This document shows positions 1-10,498 of a stretch of DNA of 64,000 nucleotides, one piece after another. The number at the start of each line of letters is the position of its first letter. Positions within the stretch are counted from its first letter, which is position 1. Under the pieces are notes generated by a model that was given only the letters and a program-made list of their open reading frames with translations, made no database searches and was not told the DNA's origin. The DNA comes from Nelumbo lutea (lineage: Eukaryota; Streptophyta; Magnoliopsida; Proteales; Nelumbonaceae): assembly GCA_022828595.1 (NCBI GenBank), contig JAKGHH010000002.1, positions 76,542,383 to 76,606,382 of the forward strand, written 5' to 3'. Both the position numbers and the translations under genes were made by a program.

Positions 1-409
1 ATTCCCTAGGGGTGGATCATACCCAACTAGGTACCCTTGTTCCCATTAATGCATTTAATCCTATTGCTATTGATACCTTTTTTTCTAATGACCAAGATCT
101 TCCTATTGCTCAAAGGAAGGGAGTTAGGTCTTGTACCACTAAGCATCCCATTTCCCATTGTGTTTCTTATGAAAACATTTCACCTTCTTTTCATGCCTTT
201 CTTTCTTCCTTTGATAGTGCTTCTATTCCTAAGAATGTGGCAGAAGCTCTCTTAGTGCCTAAGTGGACAAATGCAACGAAAGAAGAAATCAATGCATTAC
301 ATAAAAATTTATGTGGGAATTTGTGGACCTTTCTGAAGGAAAGTAACCAATTGGATGTAAGTGGGTTTCTACAGTAAAATGTAGGGTTGATGGCACAATG
401 GAACGGTAT
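1..409 (+). pseudogene. Copia-1 pol fragment, linker between integrase and RT
   Basis: This is a piece of a Ty1/copia polyprotein, from the variable linker after integrase to the first residues of reverse transcriptase. The reading frame 12-377 contains the family-typical stretch DLPIAQRKGVRSCT and the pre-RT block ending near NLWTFLKES, which resembles the linkers of the H and F elements in this window. A stop at 375-377 and poor RT similarity after it mark it as dead. At 396-410 the RT start (MERYK) is interrupted by Copia-A; the same codon resumes at 5794. The 5' LTR, gag and integrase lie left of the window. Confidence 0.85.
405..409. repeat. Target site duplication of Copia-A, left copy (GGTAT)
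   Basis: GGTAT at 405-409 is repeated at 5794-5798. Removing 410-5798 restores the RT codons of Copia-1 across the junction, so this is the 5-bp duplication made by Copia-A integration. Confidence 0.9.
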
Positions 410-735
410 AGTAGAAATCACTGATTGCAGATTTAGTTGAATTCCTTGTGAAGGGAGAGAGGAAGATGAAGATTTCAGTAGTAGAGAAGAACAGAGGAGG
501 AGAAAAGAGTAGGAAGTCAACCAGGATTCTTAGATAAACCCTAGCTGCCAACCCCTCATTATAATTTATACTTAACTTAAAGGATGAGATATTACATGGA
601 TGCCCTTAGTAGGGCGGCTACTAATGTAGCTGAATAGTCACAACTTAAAAACATAAACTAATGGGCCTAAAGCCCAACAACTTCCTAATTAAATAACTTA
701 AAATAAGAATAAAAACAACTAGGCCCAACTCAACA
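410..735 (-). repeat. Copia-A 3' LTR
   Basis: The 326-bp LTR begins TGTTGAG and ends TTCTACT on the minus strand. It matches 5465-5793 apart from a 3-base indel and about 14 substitutions. Its outer edge abuts the GGTAT target duplication. Confidence 0.92.
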
Positions 736-744
736 CTCACCCTC
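736..744 (-). other. Copia-A polypurine tract
   Basis: The minus strand reads GAGGGTGAG directly before the 3' LTR. This is the plus-strand priming tract, with one pyrimidine compared with GAGGGGGAG in Copia-B and Copia-F. Confidence 0.8.
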
Positions 745-2113
745 AAGTTGGGAGTAAATGTCACACATTCCCAACTTGCGTAGATCATGCTCCAGCTTGT
801 TCTTTGCAACACCTTTTGTGAGAACATCAACGAGCTGTAGATCAGAAGCAATGTATGGAAGACAAACTTCTCCAGAAGTCACTCTTTCTTTGATAAAATG
901 TCTATCCACTTCAATGTGCTTAGTTTGGTCATGCTGGATAGGGTTATGGGCAATGTTAATTGCTGCCTGGTTATCACAATACAACATCATAGGTTATTCT
1001 GCCTGTAAACCAATTTCTTCTAATAGGGAACGGATCCAGAGAAGTTCTGAAACTCCATGTGCCATGGCCTTGTATTCAGATTCAACATTTGATCTTGCCA
1101 CCACTGTTTGTTTCTTACTCTTCCACGAGACAAGGTTACCCCTAACAAGGGTGCACAATCCTGAAGTTGATCTCCGTCATCAAGGCATCCTGCCCAATCT
1201 GCATCTGTACAAACCGCTAGTTTCAACTGTCCATGATCAATAAACAATATGCCTCTGCCCGGGTGTCCCTTCAGATAAGCAAGAATTCTGTCAAATGCCT
1301 CCCAATGCTGAACTCGTGGAGCATGCATGTATTGACTTACCACACTTATTGCATAGGAAACGTTTGGTCTTGTCATACACAAGTATAGCAACCGACCCAC
1401 AAGTCTCTGATATCTCCCAATGTCCTTTACTGGCTCACCTTCTGATGCATTGATTCTATGGTTCTAATCAATAGGGGTACCGATTGCCTTCGCTCCAAGC
1501 TTCCCTGTCTCTTGAAGAAGATCCAAGACATACTTCTTTTGAGAGATAAAAATTCCATGTTTTGATCTTGCAACTTCAATGCCTAAGAAATATCTCAGTT
1601 CTCCAAGATCCTTAATTTCAAATTCTTTATGTAGATTCATTTTCAAACAATCAATCTCACTTAGGCCATTCCCTGTGACAACAATATTATCCACATAAAC
1701 AAGGCAATCAAGGCCTTTTTGAATTTGTCAAACCATGCTCTGGGAGATTGTTTCAAGCCATAAAGTGACTTCTTAAGCCTGCATACCTTTCCCTTTTCAG
1801 CATCACTGTAGAAGCCAGCAGGAAGATCCATATACACTTCCTCTTGCAGATCCCCATTTAGGAAAGAATTCTTCACATCAAGTTGAAACAAGGGCCAAGA
1901 GTATGAGGCAGCAAGAGAAAGAAGTATTCGAACAGAGGTCATCTCTGCAACTGGTGCAAAGGTCTCTAAGTAATCAATGCCATAGGTCTGTATGTACCCT
2001 TTTGCAACAAGTCTTGCCTTGTACCTTTCTATACTTCCATCTGCCTTATATCTGTGTAAACCCATTTGCATCCAACTGTCTCCTTGCCCTCTGATAGATC
2101 CACAATGTCCCAT
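745..2113 (-). pseudogene. Copia-A reverse transcriptase and RNase H remnant
   Basis: Minus-strand frames carry copia RT and RNase H in order: [11 protein letters not shown] and [11 protein letters not shown] (RT fingers and palm, 2060-1850), [13 protein letters not shown] (about 1750), YVDNIVVTG (about 1690), [15 protein letters not shown] residues (1600), [13 protein letters not shown] (1320), DADWAGCLDD (1200) and the RNase H end CDNQAAINIAHNP to [10 protein letters not shown] (980-730). RT lost about 75 bases between the FKKALIA codons and YVDN. RNase H has a frameshift after GCLDD. The metal-binding motif reads YVDN instead of YVDD. Reverse transcription from this copy is not expected. 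Confidence 0.9.
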
Positions 2114-2319
2114 GTCTGATTATTAATCAAAGCTTCCATCTCTTCCTGCACAGTTGTCTTCCACTTAGGTTTGGAGAGAGCCTCACTAACACCCTTGGGT
2201 ATAGACATAGATTCAAGAGAGGAATAGACATAGGGACACAGGGACTGGAACTGAGGGAGGAATAGACTACTGACTCACTTCCCCAAAACACTTCCCTTGA
2301 GAAGGATTCTTTGAGAAGT

Positions 2320-3116
2320 ATGTGGATTCAAAAAAAGTGACATCCATGGTAACATACTAGCTCCTAGAGACTAGATCATAGCAGTAGTACCCTTTCTGAT
2401 TTTCTACATATCCAAGGAAGACACACTTCTTTGCCTTGGGATCAAGCTTCGAGTGGTAAGGACCAATGATATGTGCAAAGCAGACACACCAAAACATCCT
2501 GAGAGGGCAACCTGTTAATCAGATATACTGTTGTGAGAACTACATCACCCCAAAAACGAACTGGAACTGTAGATGTGATCATCATGCTTCTTGCAATCTC
2601 AACAATGTGTCTATTCTTCCTTTCTGTAACACCATTCTGCTATGGACTGTAGGGACAACTGCTTTGATGGACAACACCATATTATAACAGATATGAGACA
2701 AGGAGTTTTTCAAAATATTCCCTGGCATTGTCTAATCTAAACACCCTTATTATTGTTCCAAACTATGTTAGCACCATCTGATGAAATTGCCTCACCAAGG
2801 ATGGTACTTCATCGCGGGATCTCATCAGGTAAATCCAAGAGTGTCGTGAGAAATCATCCACAAATAAGATAAAATATCGATAGCCTCCCATAGAAGGAAC
2901 ATGGTAAGGTCCCCACACATCAGAATGAATAACATCAAAAGAAGAACACCTTTTATTACTAGGTTTAAATGAATGTCTACAATGCTTTCCAAGTTGACAA
3001 CCTTCACACTCCAGACTTGACAAACTAACAGACGAGAAAAGTTTTGGAAACAAAAGACTCAAAGAAGAAAAAGGTAAATGGCCCAAACGATTATGCCAAA
3101 GCATAATTTGACCCAC
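2320..3116 (-). pseudogene. Copia-A pre-integrase and integrase remnant
   Basis: The frame 3116-2763 starts with the zinc-binding pre-integrase domain (LWHNRLGHL, then [14 protein letters not shown]) and enters the integrase core (DVIHSDVWGP). The core continues to about 2320 in broken frames. Homologous tracts follow the same order as in Copia-B and Copia-F, ending near the post-core segment KCVFLGY. Several stops and indels lie between 2760 and 2320. Confidence 0.85.
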
Positions 3117-3152
3117 AGACCCTGACTCACTAACCCTGCTGACATGATGACT

Positions 3153-4646
3153 CTAATGAGGAGGAAGCACATCCAGGAGGTAGATCCCATTCACTTCATG
3201 ACCACTCCCAATCGTCCTCTTTGAATCCAGATCCTGCAAAATACAATGACTAGGAGAAAAAATTATTGAGCAGTTCAGGTTTTTAATCAAACAACTAACA
3301 GATAACAAATTAGTGCTCAATCTAGGAACATGAAGGACAATGGGAAGACAAATAGAATCACTAATCTTGATAGATCCCTTCACAGCAATGGGAACATGGG
3401 ATCCATCAACTGTGGAGACCCTATCTCTACCAGAACAAAGCTGGTAAGAGGAAAAAATAGTAGAGCTATGGGTCATATGCTCTGAGGCTCCAGAATCTAT
3501 AATCCAAGGAGGTCCCTCCTTACCTGAAGTAGAAACATAATTTGCATTGATGTGTGAACTACCTGTGTGAGCAAAGGAAGTAGAGTGGACTCCACTAGTA
3601 TCACTTGTACCTTGTTGTCCGCTTGCTGCTGAACTAGAACTGGCTGTACCCCGCTGATTCAAAAGTTGCCCATACCTCTCAAGTTCGGCCCTTACTGCAG
3701 CAGCTGCAACAGACTCCAAAGCAGTTGTAGTAGGAGGGGCCAGAATGTCACTAGTAATTGCCATGTGATCATTTCCCTTCTTATTTTTCAGTCTAGTCAG
3801 CACAAGATGTGGGTGAAGCTTCCAGCAAGTATTTCTTGTGTGTTTAGGCTTGTTACAGTAATCACAAATCAAATCTCTTTTATCTTCCTTCTTGATTTCA
3901 CTGCCACCCTGATCTCCACTTTGTTTAGGTTTCACATTACTCATCATGACAGATTGATTAGAAACAAGATTTTTCATCATCACATCTCTCCTGCTCTCCT
4001 CCCCTGACACAAAGGCATATGCCTGGGAGAGAGTAATACTGTTCCTGGAAAGAAGATGTCGTCTTGCAATATCATACTAAGGATTAAGGCCAGCAAGAAA
4101 TTCAAACACCCTATTCTTCTCTAGATGTTTCTGATAGGTAGTTGCATCCTTAGTGGTTTCCCAAGCAAATGTCTCTAAATGGTCAATCTCCTGCCACGGG
4201 GTTTTAAGGGCTGAAAAATAGGTTGCAACAGGTCTATCTCCCTACCTTAGAGAAATAATTTGATTTCTCAACTAATAAACCCTAGCAACATTCTCCCTCT
4301 ATGAATAAGTTTCTGCAACCCCATCCCATATTTCCTTAGATGTATTTTCCCATAAAAAATTTCTACTTATATGGGGCAACATGGAATTACACAACCAAGT
4401 CATCACCATATAATTCTCCTATACCCATTGGGAGTTGCTAGTTTCGGGTTTCACTTCTTCACCAGTGATATACCCTAATTTCTCACGAGCACCAATGGCC
4501 ATCTTTGCAGATTGTGACCATTCCAAGTAATTTGCACCATCCAACCTAACTGTAGTAATGGTCCCAGTTCCAAAAAGGTCTCTAGCACCTCCTCTCACTG
4601 GTCTCATTTCACTCCCAGGCTTATTTTCAACTCCGTGACCCTCCAT
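3153..4646 (-). pseudogene. Copia-A gag and aspartic protease remnant
   Basis: Gag starts at an ATG at 4646-4644 (MEGHGVENK) and shows the copia gag signature [19 protein letters not shown]. Stops and frameshifts follow to 4020. A longer frame (4010-3153) carries the nucleic-acid-binding CCHC knuckle CDYCNKPKHTRNTC (about 3866-3820) and the protease catalytic motif WIIDSGASEHMTH (about 3510-3475). Gag would form the particle, and protease would cut the polyprotein. The protease motif is intact but the upstream frame is broken. Confidence 0.9.
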
Positions 4647-4940
4647 GCTTCTCAAAAAGTGTAAAGAAAATAACTGAAATATGCAAGAAGATCAAACGAA
4701 ACATTTTTGGAATCAACAACACCTTTCTGGTGTCTTAGACTGTCTTTCCACAAAAGATTCCTTTTCTGCGGGACGGGAGAAGAGAGAGAAGAGGCAGCCG
4801 CTCTCTCTAGAAGCCTCCAAATCAAGCAGAACTTGAACCGCCCCTTATAGAAAACTCCAAGGAACCCTAAAAAATTAGGGCACCACTTCCTAGGTCAAAA
4901 TTGAAGAGTCCAACAAAAACATGACTCTTACCCTTTCTCT

Positions 4941-4962
4941 AGTTTTTCCTGATTTTGATGAG
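4941..4962. repeat. 22-bp direct repeat, left flank of solo LTR
   Basis: The 22 bases beginning AGTTTTTCCTGATTTTG at 4941-4962 recur without mismatch at 5283-5304, on either side of the solo LTR. Copia integration normally duplicates 5 bp. Confidence 0.9.
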
Positions 4963-5282
4963 TGTTGAGTGGGCCGATTTATGTTTAGTTTGTTTTCTTT
5001 TAAATTAAGAAGTTGTTGGGCCTTGGGCCCATTAGTATTTTATTTTTAAGAGAAGTGTAAGTACTTAGTTTGAGTTTCCGCCCTACTAGGGGCATCTTTG
5101 TAATATCTCATATTTAAGTTAATTATAAATAGAATGAGGGGCTGGCGGCTAGGGTTATGAATCACTATCCTAGTTGACCTTCTCCTTTTCTTCCCTTTCC
5201 TCTGTCTATTGCTGAAACCCCCAACTTTCTCCTCTTCCTTTCACAAGAAGCTTGGCCGAATCAGCACATAAGGCTTTCTACT
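4963..5282 (+). mobile_element. Solo LTR of a Copia-A-related family
   Basis: A 320-bp sequence begins TGTTGAGTGGGCCG and ends TTCTACT, the same termini as the Copia-A and Copia-B LTRs. It shares internal blocks with them (TTGGGCCCATTAGT, CGCCCTACTAGGGGCATC, ATAAATAGAATGAGGGGCTGG). No internal element sequence follows it, so it is a solo LTR left by LTR-LTR recombination. It lies opposite to its host Copia-A. The last two bases (CT) are shared with the flank, so the 3' edge is uncertain by 2 bp. Confidence 0.85.
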
Positions 5283-5304
5283 AGTTTTTCCTGATTTTGA
5301 TGAG
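5283..5304. repeat. 22-bp direct repeat, right flank of solo LTR
   Basis: Identical to 4941-4962. It continues into leader sequence (AAACCCTAGACCAG) that is conserved in Copia-B, so this is the original target copy. Confidence 0.9.
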
Positions 5305-5452
5305 AAACCCTAGACCAGCTACAGGGCAAACAGATCCACCAAAAAAATCCAAAAACTGGGCTTACTTGAGATCTTCAATCAGCCTCTTAAATCACCATGC
5401 AGTCGGTTGATCTAGGGCTGCATGAGAAAACAACTCAAGGAACCTTTGGCCT

Positions 5453-5464
5453 GCTCTGATACCA
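5453..5464 (-). other. Copia-A primer binding site
   Basis: The minus strand reads TGGTATCAGAGC directly inside the 5' LTR. This is the standard complement of the initiator methionine tRNA 3' end used by plant copia elements. Confidence 0.93.
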
Positions 5465-5793
5465 AGTAGAAATCACTGATTGCAGATTTAGTTGAATTCC
5501 TTGTGAAGGGAGAGAGGAGGAAGATGAAGATTTCAGCAGTAGAAAAGAAAAGAGGAGGAGAAAAGAGTTGGAAGTCAACCAGGATTCTTAGATAAACCCT
5601 AGCCGCCAACCCCTCATTATAATTTATGCTTAACTTAAAGGATGAGATATTACAAGGATGCCCTTAGTAGGGTGGCTACTAATGTAGCTGAACAGTCACA
5701 ACTTAAAAACATAAACTAATGGGCCTAAAGCCCAACAACTTCCTAACTAAATAAATTAAAATAACAATAAAAACAACTAGGCCCAACTCAATA
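5465..5793 (-). repeat. Copia-A 5' LTR
   Basis: The 329-bp copy of the LTR contains the promoter of the element. The outer terminus reads TATTGAG instead of TGTTGAG, a change of the conserved TG dinucleotide. The inner end TTCTACT abuts the primer binding site. Confidence 0.92.
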
Positions 5794-7096
5794 GGTATAA
5801 AGCTTGATTAGTGGAAAAAAGGGTTTACTGAAGTGTATGGAGTAGATTATGTAGAGACTTTTGCACCAATTGCTAAGATGAAATCTATTAGAGTCCTTTT
5901 TTCTTAGCCAAATCTTGATTGGGACCTTCATTGGTTAGATATCAAGAAGTGTACATAGTGCAACCTCTTGGTTTCCAAGATCAAGGCAATGAACAAAAAG
6001 TGTGTAGGTTGAAGAAGTCTTTATATGGCCTAAAACAATCACCAAGGGCCTGGTTCAACACGTTTCATGTTATTATATAGTAGAGAGGCTATAAGTAGTG
6101 CCAATCTAACCATACACTATTTGTGAAGACAGGGGAAGGTAAAATTGTAGCCCTAATAGTATATGTTGATGATATAGTTATCACTAGTGATTGGAAAGAT
6201 GAAATTCCAAAGTTAAAAGAGTTCCTTGCTACACAATTTGAGGTAAAAGATCTAGGTCCTTTAAGATGTTTTCTCGTAATTGAAGTTGCCCGCTCACAAA
6301 AGGGGAACACATTTCCTAGAGAAAATATGTTCTAGATTTGTTATAAGATACAGGAAAATTGGGAGTGAAACCAACTAATTCCCCTATTGGTCCTAATCAC
6401 AAATTAGGTGATTTCTAGGGTGAGCTTGTCAAGGATGTTAAGCAATTTTAGTGGCTTATAGGAAGGATATTATATCTGTTTATGACTTGGCCAGACATCA
6501 CTTATGTTGTGAGTGTTCTTAGTCAATTCGTGCATGCCCCTAAGACCACCCACCTTGAAGCAATTGAAAGAATTCTCAGTTATCTTAAGAAATTTCTAGG
6601 TGTTGGTCTATTGTTTCAAAAGCATTGGCATTTGAAGGTTAAAGTGTATATGGATTTAAATTTGACAGGATTACTAGATGATAGGAAATTTACTAGTGGC
6701 TATTGCACCTTTGTGGGAGGGAACCTAGTCATAGGGAGGGGCAAAAATCAAACTAGTTCTAGTGCTGAAGCTGAATATCGGGTAATGTCTCATGGAGTGG
6801 ATAAGATTGTGGTTAAAAAATTTGAGTGATCTGGGATTTACTATTGATGGACCTATGATTTTATATTGTGATAACAAAGCTGCCATCAATATTGCTACCC
6901 ACCCAATTCTACATGATAGAATCAAGCATATTGAGGTGGACAAGCATTTTATCAGAGAAAAAGTTGTCAAAGGGGAAGTGTGTACACCCTATGTGAGTTC
7001 CGAAGAGCAACTTGTAGTATTCACAAAGGGCTTACATCACTTGCAACACAATGATTTATGTGACAAGTTAGGCATGGTTGACATTTATGTCCCAAC
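5794..7096 (+). pseudogene. Copia-1 reverse transcriptase and RNase H remnant
   Basis: This continues the interrupted element at 1-409. Signatures in order: VYGVDYVETFAPIAKM (about 5830), [11 protein letters not shown] (6160-6190), EVKDLGPLRCFLVIEVARS (about 6240-6300), MTWPDITYVVSVLSQFVHAP (6482), and the RNase H end DNKAAINIATHP to DKLGMVDIYVPT (6870-7096). Frames are broken by many stops, and RT between 5920 and 6010 is shortened. The YVDD motif survives. The C-terminal end resembles Copia-G, so the two are one family. Confidence 0.9.
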
Positions 7097-7098
7097 TT

Positions 7099-7107
7099 GA
7101 GGGGGAG
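7099..7107 (+). other. Copia-1 polypurine tract
   Basis: GAGGGGGAG follows the pol stop codon and directly precedes the LTR TGTTA terminus. Confidence 0.85.
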
Positions 7108-7345
7108 TGTTAAAATGTTGTTTTACGTTCAATGTTAGTACCACAAGGGTATTGTTGTAATTTCCTATTATTTTATGGTTGCCCTAATATAAATACAAGA
7201 TCTGGTGCCGCCAACTTGACCTTTTGGCTCTCAAACTTCTTTTCTCCTCTCTTCTCTTCTCTCTTCACCCTTCTCTTTTCTGGTTGACAAATCAAAAGTT
7301 GGGTCTCCTCTCTCAGGAGTTTCCCCATCACTGAGTCCAAGTCTA
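7108..7345 (+). repeat. Copia-1 3' LTR
   Basis: It starts TGTTAAAATG directly after the polypurine tract and contains a CT-rich block (7220-7280), as in many plant copia LTRs. The partner LTR is outside the window, so the 3' border is only a guess (7320-7375). Confidence 0.65.
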
Positions 7346-7375
7346 GAAGGGTACCTTAGCTTAGAATGTTAGACC

Positions 7376-7692
7376 TAGGTTGTGTTTGGTACCATTGCCA
7401 CTTCTACTTGCAAAGTTTTGTTTGGTTAACATAAATTTTTGAGAAATTGTCTTGTCACATCAAATCAGATAACCACTTCCACTAAAAAATATAGGCATTA
7501 GATTAGGTGTTGGTATTTATAGTAGAAACACCAAATTTGATGTTTCCTAAAGAAATGGCAATGGTACCCAATGCTGTATTGATAACTCAAAGCATTTGTG
7601 GTAGAAAAAAATATATATATTCTCATAAAATTTGTATTGATCAACTTAAAACATTGCAAGTAGAAGTGGCAATGGTACCAAATACAACCCTA
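7376..7692. mobile_element. MITE with ~40-bp terminal inverted repeats
   Basis: The left end TAGGTTGTGTTTGGTACCAT and the right end (reverse complement TAGGGTTGTATTTGGTACC) pair over about 40 bases, including the block CATTGCCACTTCTACTTGCAA. The 317-bp interior has no coding potential. The termini resemble plant hAT-type MITEs, but I found no 8-bp target duplication, so the superfamily is open. It truncates the gag remnant on its right. Confidence 0.75.
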
Positions 7693-8188
7693 ATTATCTC
7701 ATATTCACTATTCAGGTCTAAGCCTCATTAGAAACTGATTCACCTTTCGTTTCTCAAAGTGTTTCTAAAGATACTCAACACATTCAGGAGGATCAGAAGA
7801 GTCAATGTTTAGTAACTCATATTCAGCCCACAAGTCCAAAAATCCGGCATAATATTCTTTTATTTTCCTATCTCCTTGACAATATGCAAAGATTTCAGAT
7901 AAGCATACACGTCAAAAGAAGTTATAATTCTTCTCATGGGTATAGCAATACGAGTTTCAATGGAACATAGAATCCAAGACACCAATTTTCCATTGTTGAA
8001 AAGCCTTTTTCTTTAGCTTCATCTGGCCTAGTAATTGTACCATTTAGATAACCTTCCAGACCTTTTTCCTCGACAAAGAAAACAAAATGGAACTTCCACA
8101 TAAGGCTCCCCTTATCCCCCCTCCCTTTTCTTTCCTTGTAGTTAGTTCCATCAAACTTCACAGGTATGACATCACCCTTATCAGCCAT
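7693..8188 (-). pseudogene. Copia-C gag remnant
   Basis: Minus-strand gag starts at ATG 8188-8186 (MADKGDVIPVKFDGTNY), followed by WKFHFVFFVEEKGLEGYLNG, the N-terminal copia gag module also seen in Copia-K. A 13-codon insert lies between NY and WKF. Further left, broken frames show FLMRLRPE at about 7735, the typical gag core end. It is cut off at the MITE; PR, IN, RT and the 3' LTR are missing. Confidence 0.8.
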
Positions 8189-8803
8189 CTAGGTTGACAG
8201 TTTCCAGTCTAGAATGATAACAGGAATGAGTCCAAGTCTGAGAAGGACCAACAGGAAGCAGTTCTTCAGGTAATATTGATTAGAAAGTCTTCTAAACACT
8301 ATAAAAAATGACTAATAGCCAAATAAAATGTGATTCTTGAAAACAATAATCCAAACAACTAGATTTTAGGTCTGACAGTCCAACAAAATGGAAGGTTACA
8401 GGCCTGCTGAACTAAAGTAGGGATCAAAAACCTTTAGAAAATCTTCAAGCCAATCAGTGGAACATCTAAAGTAGGTCATGGCGACACAAACTCACCTGGT
8501 ATGCGTCTTTTTCAGAAAAAATGACCCCTCTTGTTCAGACCATAACTCCCTCCGGAAAAATCCAATTTCCACGAGATTTTACAGGTGTAACAATGAGGTT
8601 AGGGATACCCATGATGCAAAATCTCAGCCCCAAAAGATAAGCCAATCAAGAGAGAGAACAAGATGACTCAAAGGGTGTTTTTCCCAGAAAACGTAGCTCA
8701 TCTTGTACTGATCAAAACAGTCACAAAGAGAAACCTTTAGCAGCTCTAACAGGTTGATTTGAACACCCTAATCACAGTCGTAACAACCAAGAATGAAAGC
8801 TAT

Positions 8804-8815
8804 GCTCTGATATCA
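8804..8815 (-). other. Copia-C primer binding site
   Basis: The minus strand reads TGATATCAGAGC, one base from the usual TGGTATCAGAGC, directly inside the LTR. Confidence 0.8.
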
Positions 8816-9028
8816 TGACAACTAGAGAGATTGAACAAGAGGAAGACAAACAGTTTCAGGATGTCAATCGAATAGTTGACCACCACCCTGAAAGAGCCTC
8901 TATTAAATGAGAAGATATGTAAAATTATAAAGATGCCCATAAAGGGCTAAAAGAGAAAAGGAACAAATACAAAGGCTATAGATTACAAAAAAAGTGTACA
9001 AAAGGGACTATTATAAAATTACACATCA
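8816..9028 (-). repeat. Copia-C 5' LTR
   Basis: The 213-bp sequence begins TGATGTG and ends GTTGTCA on the minus strand and abuts the primer binding site. The outer border is inferred from the TG terminus and from the resumption of Copia-M gag at 9029. Confidence 0.7.
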
Positions 9029-9345
9029 TTCTTAGATTCTCCACACCCATATCTCCTTGGCTGTATTCATCCATAAATAGATTTTGTTGATATGTGGATG
9101 CATGAAATTCACCAGCCAATAGATCACTAGATAGTTTTCCTATCACCACTTCTCATAGGAGGCCTCAGACTTGTCTAGTTGTTTAGTACTGCCAATTAAA
9201 TATCCCAATTTACCACAACTACCAACATAGATCTGAATAGACTGCCTACTCCAAATAATTTCTCCCATCCAAATCCCATTGGAAACATCTTGGACTCTGA
9301 GTAATGCTTGGAATTAGTTCCAAACTTCTCCATTGATCAAAATAT
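9029..9345 (-). pseudogene. Copia-M gag remnant
   Basis: Minus-strand broken frames read GKLGYLIGSTKQLDKSEASY, then ENYLVIYWLVNFMHPHINK and NTAKEIW. This matches the gag N-terminus of Copia-A and Copia-F ([35 protein letters not shown]) in order. Stops and the Copia-C insertion truncate it. Confidence 0.8.
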
Positions 9346-9373
9346 CAGATAAAAATTTACTGTAAACAATAGT

Positions 9374-9790
9374 GTTTAGAAAACCAGACTGGACCAGCTG
9401 GTTGGATTGGTGAGACTATGACCTGAGCCCCTTAGCCAGTTCAGTCATGCCTTAAAACTATAACTCATAAAAAACTGACTAACCGGATGGTTTAACCGGA
9501 GAACCAGTCCGGGTTTCACAAAACCACCTGGGTCACTAAATGAATGGAAATTTTAAATGCTAAGGGCAAGAAAATGTGAGTTGAGAGGCTCAAACCCTCA
9601 TCATTTGCTTTAAAACTTAAGGAACTAGTCATCTATTTACCACATTCAAGCATGTTGGCATTAGTAAATATATTATATATTATTTATGTGATCCATAGTA
9701 TGTATGTAGACATCTTATGCCATCACGGTCTGACCTCAGTTGAACGTCTGACCTGTGAACCTTTCCCTTTCCGGTTCTATGCCTGGTCCA
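9374..9790. repeat. Possible MITE with weak terminal inverted repeat
   Basis: The ends carry inverted copies of a GACTGGACCAG/CTGGTCCAGTT motif, and the interior is rich in AACCGG-type words (9480-9520). No gene is visible. The borders and class are uncertain. Confidence 0.35.
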
Positions 9791-10244
9791 GTTCTCTACT
9801 AATTGGTAAACAATAAAAAGATATACCAACCTCCAATCTCTTTATCTACAGTCATGAACTCAGAATAGGACTAGAGTTTCACCAACCCTACAACCCAGGA
9901 GAAACTTGAAAACTGCTAATCGCTCCAACCAGCCTCTACACTAGGTCTTCCAATGCAGGTCAATCTCTAAATCAGTCCAGAAGATGCCAAAACTTTCTGA
10001 GCGCCAGCCCCAATCTGTCTCCTTGGTGTTCATCCTAACTGGGTCTTACCTCTCTTGTAATAAGATCTTAGGCAACGACTCCTGTCATAAGATCTGGCCT
10101 TGAAAACGGCAACCAAATCTCTCCAAGAACCTCTACCAACCAGGTGAAAACAAGAAAAGAATAATCAGCCTATTTGATCCCTATACACCTTGATGGTCCT
10201 AGAGGAGTATGGGTCCTTTTAAGAGGATGAAAGAGAGAAAACCT

Positions 10245-10256
10245 GCTCTGGTACCC
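10245..10256 (-). other. Copia-M primer binding site
   Basis: The minus strand reads GGGTACCAGAGC, close to TGGTATCAGAGC, directly inside an LTR-like end. Confidence 0.6.
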
Positions 10257-10498
10257 AGTTGGAAATCAAAGACAGGAAAAAAGCTGAGATTAATCTAAGA
10301 TTTAGAGAAGAAAAGTGAGTGTGAACAGTTCAGATGGTGGAAGAAGAAAAGAAGACACAAGAGAATTGAGAGAGAATTCAAATCATGGGCTGCTTGCAGC
10401 CTTATTCCTTGTATTCATTTATTGATCCCTTGTGGTTTGGGGTTAAGTCACTTATACCACCCCTCTTTTAATGGACTGTTGGCTTTAGGTGGTGTTCA
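10257..10498 (-). repeat. Copia-M 5' LTR
   Basis: An LTR-like segment begins TGAACACCACC and ends TTTCCAACT on the minus strand, next to the primer binding site. There is no second copy in the window to confirm the borders. Confidence 0.55.

Larger units (their letters stand above)
4647..5452 (-). other. Copia-A untranslated leader
   Basis: This is the region between the primer binding site and the gag start on the minus strand, with no coding potential of its own. It holds a complete solo LTR (4963-5282) of a related copia family inserted in the opposite orientation. Confidence 0.8.
410..5793 (-). mobile_element. Copia-A, nearly full-length Ty1/copia retrotransposon
   Basis: A 5.4-kb Ty1/copia element reads right to left. 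It has two LTRs (5465-5793 and 410-735), a primer binding site next to the right LTR, gag with a CCHC knuckle, protease, integrase, RT and RNase H in copia order, and a purine tract before the left LTR. It is inserted in the RT codons of Copia-1 with a 5-bp target duplication. Hand alignment of the LTRs shows about 14 substitutions in about 326 bases, roughly 4%. All domains carry stops or frameshifts, and about 75 bases are missing from RT just before YVDN, so it is not autonomous. A solo LTR sits in its leader. Confidence 0.93.
7693..9028 (-). mobile_element. Copia-C, 5' remnant of a copia element
   Basis: From right to left: an LTR (8816-9028), primer binding site, leader (8189-8803, no coding potential) and a partial gag. 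The element stops at the MITE at 7692. It interrupts the gag of Copia-M at 9029. Confidence 0.8.
9029..10498 (-). mobile_element. Copia-M, 5' remnant of a copia element
   Basis: From right to left: an LTR (10257-10498), primer binding site, leader, an unidentified repeat (9374-9790) and the start of gag, cut by Copia-C at 9028. The rest of the element is absent. Confidence 0.7.
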
